Part shown: positions 5,168 through 9,430 of the stretch, in pieces
How positions within the stretch are numbered: the stretch's first letter is position 1
Layout: every line of letters begins with the position of its first letter
From: an uncultured Lachnospiraceae bacterium
GTDB lineage: Bacteria > Bacillota > Clostridia > Lachnospirales > Lachnospiraceae
Length of the DNA stretch: 9,430 nt
Reading direction: 5' to 3'
NCBI GenBank assembly: GCA_902783395.1
Contig: CACZRA010000002.1
Coordinates: 1 to 9,430 of the forward strand
The notes under the pieces: generated by a model
Told to the model about the DNA's origin: nothing
The model's input: the letters and a program-made list of their open reading frames with translations, nothing else
Database searches by the model: none
Program-made: the position numbers and the translations under genes

Positions 5168-6752
5168 GGGCTCCCCTGTCTATCTTCCCGTTCTTATTCA
5201 TGGGCATCTCATCAAGCTGCACGGTCTTTCCCGGTATCATATACTGCGGAAGCTTATTCTGAAGCGCTGCCGTGACCTCTGCCCTTGCAGCATCTCCGGT
5301 ATAATACAGCAGGATCTTTTTCTTCTTCTGATCATAGATACAGCAGGCTCTCGTAACCCCGTCACAGGCCGTCGCGGAGATCTCTATCTCCCCCAGCTCT
5401 ATCCTCTGCCCCATATGCTTTATCTGAAAATCCTTACGTGATGTATATATCAGGTTTCCGTCAGCATCGTATTTTCCGATGTCGCCGGTGCGGTATATCC
5501 TCTCATAAAACCTGTCGTTCAGAGGATTCTGGACAAAGACAAGATCCGTCTTCTCCTTATCCCTGTAATATCCCAGCGCGAGGCAGGAGCCCCCTACACA
5601 GATCTCCCCCTCCTTATCCACATCCATCACAAGCTCATCCTCATCGTCCAGCAGAAAAACCTTCTCATTGGCAAAAGGTATCCCCGCAGGTATAGCTTCA
5701 TCCTTTTCAAATTCGCGGTCCAGGATATAATAAGTACAGTTGCAGGTTATCTCCGTCGGCCCGTACAGGTTTACATAAGTCGCTTCAGGGAGGAAGCTGC
5801 GCCATTTATTCAGATGCTTCACCGGCATTACCTCCCCGCTGAACATAACCTTGTTTATTTTATCCGGAAGCCTGTATTCCAGACCGTTCATCACGGATAC
5901 GAAGCACATCGCGGAGACCGCCCAGATGAGAGTCGTTACTCCGTTGTCCGCAAGATAATCCATCAGCACGGTCGGGTTCGTGAAATAATCCCTCGGAATA
6001 AGCACCACGCCTGCCCCCGTCAGCAGACCGCTGTATATATCCTTGACCGATACATCGAAATCAAAGGGGGCCTGATTGGCTATAACATCCGTTTCGTTTA
6101 TATCGAACACCCCTGTGAATTCCGTGATAAAATCAATCACCGAGCTGTGTCCCACAGCCACACCCTTTGGTGTGCCGGTGCTCCCGCTGGTGAAGTTTAC
6201 ATAAAGCGGCATCCTGTCATAGGACACCTCCTTCGCCATCTCAAGAAGCCCCTCATCCGGATCACAGCCTTCAGCAAGCTTCATTAGATCCGATATCAGT
6301 AATATCTTCGGGATCCGGTCGTCGCCGGACCTTTTCGCAAAATGCGGATCGGACAGTGCCCTTGCCGCATTGGCGTTTTCCTCCGCAGTAAATATCCGCT
6401 TAAGGGCGTCCTTATTCTCATCATCCGTGATGATGATCACGGGCCGGAGCACGGATATGGCACTGTACGCTCTCTTTGCCGGCTGTCTCACATCGATAAA
6501 GCTGTAAAAACCTCCTGCCCTTACTACTCCGAGCATCGCGCAGACCGCATCCACGCTCTTTTCCATGTAGAAGCCCACCCCCTGCTCGGCCTCAATCGGC
6601 CCGTAAAGCTCTCCCTTCATGAGAAGGGTGGCGATACGAAGCACCCTGTCGTGCAGCTCTCCAAAGGTCACGCTTTTACCCGGATCCTTGAAGGCAGCCT
6701 TGTCCGGGTATTTCTCCGCAGAGTTTTTCAGCATTTCAATTACATTTATCAT
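5154..6752 (-). CDS. DltA-like amino-acid/acyl adenylating ligase (carrier-protein loading)
   Basis: A 532-residue stand-alone adenylation enzyme of the ANL superfamily. It should activate a small acid with ATP and transfer it to the phosphopantetheine of the carrier protein at 3520-3744. The core motifs are complete: A3 FTSGSTGTPKGV (187-198), A4 FDFDVSVKDIY (230-240), A5 NLYGPTE (328-334), A7 YRTGD (420-424), A8 around QIKHMGQRIELGE (443-455) and A10 NKNGKIDR with Lys523. There is no condensation, thiolation or thioesterase domain. Asp233 fits the amino-group-binding Asp of amino-acid adenylating domains. Lys237 and Ser305 (in FSGE) sit where DltA proteins usually have a hydrophobic residue and Cys, so D-alanine is not assured. 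At 532 residues it is longer than DltA (about 500), with an insertion near 110-180. It starts 9 nt after the stop of the SGNH gene. The ribosome binding site (GGAAAGG, 12 nt upstream) overlaps that stop, suggesting coupled translation. No terminator is visible after its stop. Confidence 0.9.
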   Translation of the reverse strand: MINVIEMLKNSAEKYPDKAAFKDPGKSVTFGELHDRVLRIATLLMKGELYGPIEAEQGVGFYMEKSVDAVCAMLGVVRAGGFYSFIDVRQPAKRAYSAISVLRPVIIITDDENKDALKRIFTAEENANAARALSDPHFAKRSGDDRIPKILLISDLMKLAEGCDPDEGLLEMAKEVSYDRMPLYVNFTSGSTGTPKGVAVGHSSVIDFITEFTGVFDINETDVIANQAPFDFDVSVKDIYSGLLTGAGVVLIPRDYFTNPTVLMDYLADNGVTTLIWAVSAMCFVSVMNGLEYRLPDKINKVMFSGEVMPVKHLNKWRSFLPEATYVNLYGPTEITCNCTYYILDREFEKDEAIPAGIPFANEKVFLLDDEDELVMDVDKEGEICVGGSCLALGYYRDKEKTDLVFVQNPLNDRFYERIYRTGDIGKYDADGNLIYTSRKDFQIKHMGQRIELGEIEISATACDGVTRACCIYDQKKKKILLYYTGDAARAEVTAALQNKLPQYMIPGKTVQLDEMPMNKNGKIDRGALSLR

Positions 6753-6761
6753 TATCCGATA

Positions 6762-7700
6762 CTACCTTTCCCGTATGCTCTCATACGTGCGTTTATTCTT
6801 CAGCAGATCGATAAGCTCTGCAGTGTATGCGCGCCTTCCCTCCGCCGACATATGGTTCATATCCTCAAAATATGCGGCGTTGTGCGTATCAAAAGAAACA
6901 TCCGAAGCAAGAATATAATCCGCCCCGTTCTCATCAAGGATCTTCACGAATTCCTCATGGTATCTCTGAAACACAGGATCCTCCTGGAGCCTGTAGTAGC
7001 ACGGGCTTTCAAGGAAGATGCATTCCTGTCCGTCAGCCTTGCATTTTTGAATTATGTCAACCACCGCATCCGCCTGAGCCTGTACCGGCACTTTATCGGA
7101 TATGTCAAACTCCTCGCTGTCAAGCCGGTCCTTACCGGGTGATACGCTCTCATCGGTCTTTGCCCCCTTGTAATACCTCGTGGAATAAAAAGGCTCAGTC
7201 ACCGGGAAGGTAATGAGATCGTCCATCCCCGATGTCACGAAATACTCATACATCATAGGAAAGTCGGTGTTTCCGGCAGAATACATGCTCTCCCACAGGG
7301 CCTTCTTTCCCTCCCAGGAAAGATCCCATATGACCCTTGAATCGGAAAGCGCGACCTCCTGTGTCAGCATCATCGGTCCGAGCTCGAAGACCATGAGTCC
7401 GTAATCCTTATCCGATCTGCGCTTTATCTCATCATACTGTATCGCAGTCGCGACGAGCTGGTTACCGCCGTAGGATATGTCATAGACCCTGCCGCCGCAG
7501 GCCTCATCCATCATAGGCATGTCAACATTGGCCCTGAAGGTGGACGATCCGATGAAGAGCACGTCAAGGCTGCCCGTATTAATGGCATCCCTGATACCCC
7601 TGTTCTTTATCGGCATCTCGCACGAATATACATTTTTGAAGGCCACCGCCGAGGCTATGATGATAAGCGCCGCGGCGAGCGTTATGATTATTTTCTTCAT
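6762..7700 (-). CDS. DltD-like SGNH-fold membrane-anchored protein, short form
   Basis: A 312-residue protein with a short N-terminal signal anchor (about 4-21) and an extracytoplasmic domain. SGNH hydrolase marks are present: IGSSTFR with nucleophile Ser52 (block I), GGN at 78-80 (Gly/Asn oxyanion residues), and D280/H283 in EDMNHMS, the DxxH block. DltD, AlgX/AlgJ and PatB-type partners of MBOAT proteins share this fold. They accept the exported acyl or aminoacyl group and pass it to the surface polymer, or edit it. It is about 80-110 residues shorter than typical DltD. A ribosome binding site AGAAAGG lies close to the ATG at 7700. The gene sits between the MBOAT (67-bp gap) and the ligase (9-nt gap) in one operon. 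It was identified by motif and context, so whether it is DltD proper or another SGNH acyltransferase is open. Confidence 0.82.
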   Translation of the reverse strand: MKKIIITLAAALIIIASAVAFKNVYSCEMPIKNRGIRDAINTGSLDVLFIGSSTFRANVDMPMMDEACGGRVYDISYGGNQLVATAIQYDEIKRRSDKDYGLMVFELGPMMLTQEVALSDSRVIWDLSWEGKKALWESMYSAGNTDFPMMYEYFVTSGMDDLITFPVTEPFYSTRYYKGAKTDESVSPGKDRLDSEEFDISDKVPVQAQADAVVDIIQKCKADGQECIFLESPCYYRLQEDPVFQRYHEEFVKILDENGADYILASDVSFDTHNAAYFEDMNHMSAEGRRAYTAELIDLLKNKRTYESIRER

Positions 7701-7722
7701 TTTACCTTTCTATATGTCCCCG

Positions 7723-7747
7723 GCCCCGCAGGGGGCAATATTTTTTT
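7723..7747 (+). terminator. Terminator-like hairpin plus T-tract in the MBOAT-SGNH gap, plus orientation
   Basis: GCCCC-GCAG-GGGGC (7723-7736) followed by AATATTTTTTT ending at 7747. This is the form of a rho-independent terminator read on the plus strand, but no plus-strand gene lies upstream. On the minus strand, the direction of the operon, the hairpin is preceded by an A-run and has no U-tract, so it should not stop operon transcription. It may block antisense transcripts or act as an mRNA hairpin, or it may be fortuitous. Confidence 0.4.
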
Positions 7748-7767
7748 CACCCCCCGGCATGAGGGAA

Positions 7768-9195
7768 TCAGAACGCCTGGTACATAAAGTTCGACTTCCC
7801 TGCCACACCGAAAAGCGCTATCACGACAAGCATCAGGAACGCATAAACATACCGGTGCCCGGTAAACGCCTTTTCATCCTTCTCCTTCGCAAGCTCCACC
7901 ACAAACTGCGCGGCGACAAGGATCACTATTATTATGACGGAAGCCGCCGCCTGGTTGCCGTTACCGAAGGGTGTCATCGCGGCTGCGATCTCCGCTCCGT
8001 TTATCCTTGTATCCGTAAATATATTCTTAAAAATAGCAACCGTATCCGAAAACTTTTCCGACCGGTAAATGATCTCACCGAAGCTTAAGAACAGCAGTGT
8101 ACGCGCTATCTGGAAAGCCTTGATCCCGGGATTGTCCGGATTCCAGTGGATCTTCGCGTTGAATTTCTTCACATACCCCTGCGTACAGAAGGACACCAGC
8201 ATTATAAACGCAAAATAAATACCCCAGCCCAGATATGAAAACTTCGCGCCATGCCACACGCCTGTTATTATCCATACGATGATCGTAGGCACGATAAGCC
8301 TGAGCGTTCCCTTTTTCGCCTTCGGGAAAACCTTACTCAGCGCATTAGCGACCTTCTTATTCCACTTTGTCGTGACCGATGGCATGAAGAGATGGGTATT
8401 GAACCATTCATTGAGCGAGATATGCCATCTCCGCCAGTATTCCGGGATGCTCTTTGCGAAATACGGTCTCCTGAAGTTCTCCTTAAGCCTTATCCCGAGC
8501 ATATCCGAGACTCCGCAGACTATATCCATATATCCCGAAAAATCCGCATACATCTCCACGAGATAGAATAAAGTCGCAACGATCAGCGTAAGACCGCTGT
8601 ATCCCTTGGGTGAACCGTATACGGTATCAATGTAAAATCCGACCCTTCCCGCTATCACGAGCTTTTTGAATACTCCGATGATGATGCGGTAGCCTCCGGT
8701 CTTGATCCTCTGCAGGTCAAAGGGATGATACTCCGTAAGCTGTCCCTGCATCTCCTGATAGTTTCCTATAGGCCCCTGCGTCAGCTGCGGGAAATATGAG
8801 ATGAAGAGAGCGTAATGCCAGATATTATTGCTCGGCTCTATCTTTTTATCATAGCAGTCATGGGCATAGCCCAGAGTCATGAAGGTATAGAACGAGATCC
8901 CCAGCGGGGCGGCAAGATCCCTCACCCCGATGTTCACGCTGTATTTGAATATGATGAGCAGTCCCAGGTTTATCACGATGGTCCAGATGAAATGTGACTT
9001 TACCGGATTCCTCATGAGATACCAGGTTGATACTATGGATATGATAATGAAAATGATATATGCCGGATTGGCGCAGAAATAAAAAAAGGCGCTCCCTATC
9101 AGAAGGATCTTCCACTGATGCTTCTCTCCCGCCTTATAATACGCCCCCAGCAGGCAGAGCATGAAAATGAAGAAGGGCAGTGATATTAGGCTCAT
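7768..9195 (-). CDS. MBOAT-family membrane O-acyltransferase (AlgI/DltB type)
   Basis: A 475-residue polytopic protein of the membrane-bound O-acyltransferase family, which passes acyl groups from a cytosolic carrier across the membrane to an extracytoplasmic acceptor. Signatures in order are PLGISFYTF (97-105), FPQLTQGPI (135-143), YADFSGYMDI (216-225), NFRRPYFAKSIPEYWRRWHISL (residues 240-261, with His258) and GVWHGA (312-317) with the family's invariant His315. It ends in the aromatic NFMYQAF, like the Y-F-x-F tails of AlgI and DltB. The length is closer to AlgI/PatA proteins (about 460-520) than to DltB (about 400). The start at 9195 is supported by GGGAAGGG 7 nt upstream. It is first in a minus-strand set with the SGNH protein and the ligase. 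A TTTACA/TAGAAC pair (18-bp spacing) in the 73-bp upstream gap is a weak promoter candidate. No terminator separates it from the gene at the right edge, so the operon may begin further upstream. Confidence 0.95.
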   Translation of the reverse strand: MSLISLPFFIFMLCLLGAYYKAGEKHQWKILLIGSAFFYFCANPAYIIFIIISIVSTWYLMRNPVKSHFIWTIVINLGLLIIFKYSVNIGVRDLAAPLGISFYTFMTLGYAHDCYDKKIEPSNNIWHYALFISYFPQLTQGPIGNYQEMQGQLTEYHPFDLQRIKTGGYRIIIGVFKKLVIAGRVGFYIDTVYGSPKGYSGLTLIVATLFYLVEMYADFSGYMDIVCGVSDMLGIRLKENFRRPYFAKSIPEYWRRWHISLNEWFNTHLFMPSVTTKWNKKVANALSKVFPKAKKGTLRLIVPTIIVWIITGVWHGAKFSYLGWGIYFAFIMLVSFCTQGYVKKFNAKIHWNPDNPGIKAFQIARTLLFLSFGEIIYRSEKFSDTVAIFKNIFTDTRINGAEIAAAMTPFGNGNQAAASVIIIVILVAAQFVVELAKEKDEKAFTGHRYVYAFLMLVVIALFGVAGKSNFMYQAF

Positions 9196-9268
9196 TTCAC
9201 GCCCTTCCCGATGTCAGTTTTTAATATTGATCCTGTTCTACTCTCACCGCGCATTTTATGTAAACCAT

Positions 9269-9430
9269 TTAACCGTTCATGTCATCCACAAATCCTATGA
9301 TCTCCGTAAGACTCTCTATCCTCCGGGTCTCCTCTATCCCGTCCAGATACTCCCTGTCGGAATAAATGCCGTTCTCCCTTATGATACGCACCGTCCTTAC
9401 GGGAAGCACGGCAGCGATGTGAAAATCCTT
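9269..9430 (-). CDS. C-terminal 53 residues of an unrecognised protein
   Basis: An open minus-strand frame enters from the right edge and ends at TAA (9271-9269). The visible tail is hydrophilic, rich in Arg, Glu, Ile and Asp (for example YLDGIEETRRIESLTEIIGF), and likely helical at its end, with no membrane segment. I do not recognise the family. It is followed after 73 bp by the MBOAT gene on the same strand with no terminator visible, so it may be an upstream operon member. The coding call rests on the open frame running to the edge, balanced codon use and the lack of a competing frame. Confidence 0.6.
   Translation of the reverse strand, partial: KDFHIAAVLPVRTVRIIRENGIYSDREYLDGIEETRRIESLTEIIGFVDDMNG

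Noticed and set aside
6342..7142. Plus-strand frame of 266 codons across the ligase-SGNH junction
   Set aside because: It is antisense to two well-supported genes, rich in His/Arg/Leu from reversed codons, and has no ribosome binding site or domain.

Overview
The window looks like the chromosome of a Gram-positive anaerobe of the Clostridia, most likely a Lachnospiraceae-type bacterium. This rests on strong AGGAGG-type ribosome binding sites, base composition near 50% G+C by eye, a DltA-like ligase, a two-domain polyphosphate:AMP phosphotransferase and a membrane-anchored HtrA with a disordered N-terminus. Species cannot be read from the sequence alone.

Layout. At 1-1167 (minus) lies most of a polyphosphate:AMP phosphotransferase whose C-terminus is off the window. 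At 1247-1634 is a gene-free stretch holding a minus-strand terminator and an exact 79-bp-period array of nested inverted repeats (four full copies and a start of a fifth) that runs into the stop codon of the next gene. At 1635-3389 (minus) is an HtrA/DegP-type serine protease. At 3520-3744 (minus) is a small acyl/peptidyl carrier protein. A compact back-to-back promoter region (3802-3866) separates it from a plus-strand polytopic membrane protein of the O-antigen ligase/polymerase (Wzy/WaaL-like) type at 3899-5167. Converging on that gene, and overlapping it by 14 bp, is a minus-strand operon running from right to left: MBOAT O-acyltransferase (9195-7768), SGNH/DltD-like membrane-anchored protein (7700-6762) and DltA-like adenylating ligase (6752-5154). 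The right edge (9269-9430) carries the last 53 codons of an unrecognised minus-strand gene.

How the genes fit together. The ligase, carrier protein, MBOAT and SGNH protein are the four functional types of a Dlt (D-alanylation) pathway: activate a small acid as its AMP ester, load it on a carrier's phosphopantetheine, move it across the membrane through an MBOAT channel, and transfer it to a cell-surface polymer. Here the set is rearranged: the carrier gene is split away by a polysaccharide polymerase/ligase gene on the opposite strand, the MBOAT is AlgI-like in size, the DltD-like protein is short, the carrier has TSF in place of DSL, and ligase pocket positions differ from DltA. My best reading is a module that decorates an exported polysaccharide with an amino acid or another small carboxylic acid that need not be D-alanine. 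This is inference. The other main point of interest is the 79-bp array, which shows a compensatory base-pair change and alternating complementary linkers.
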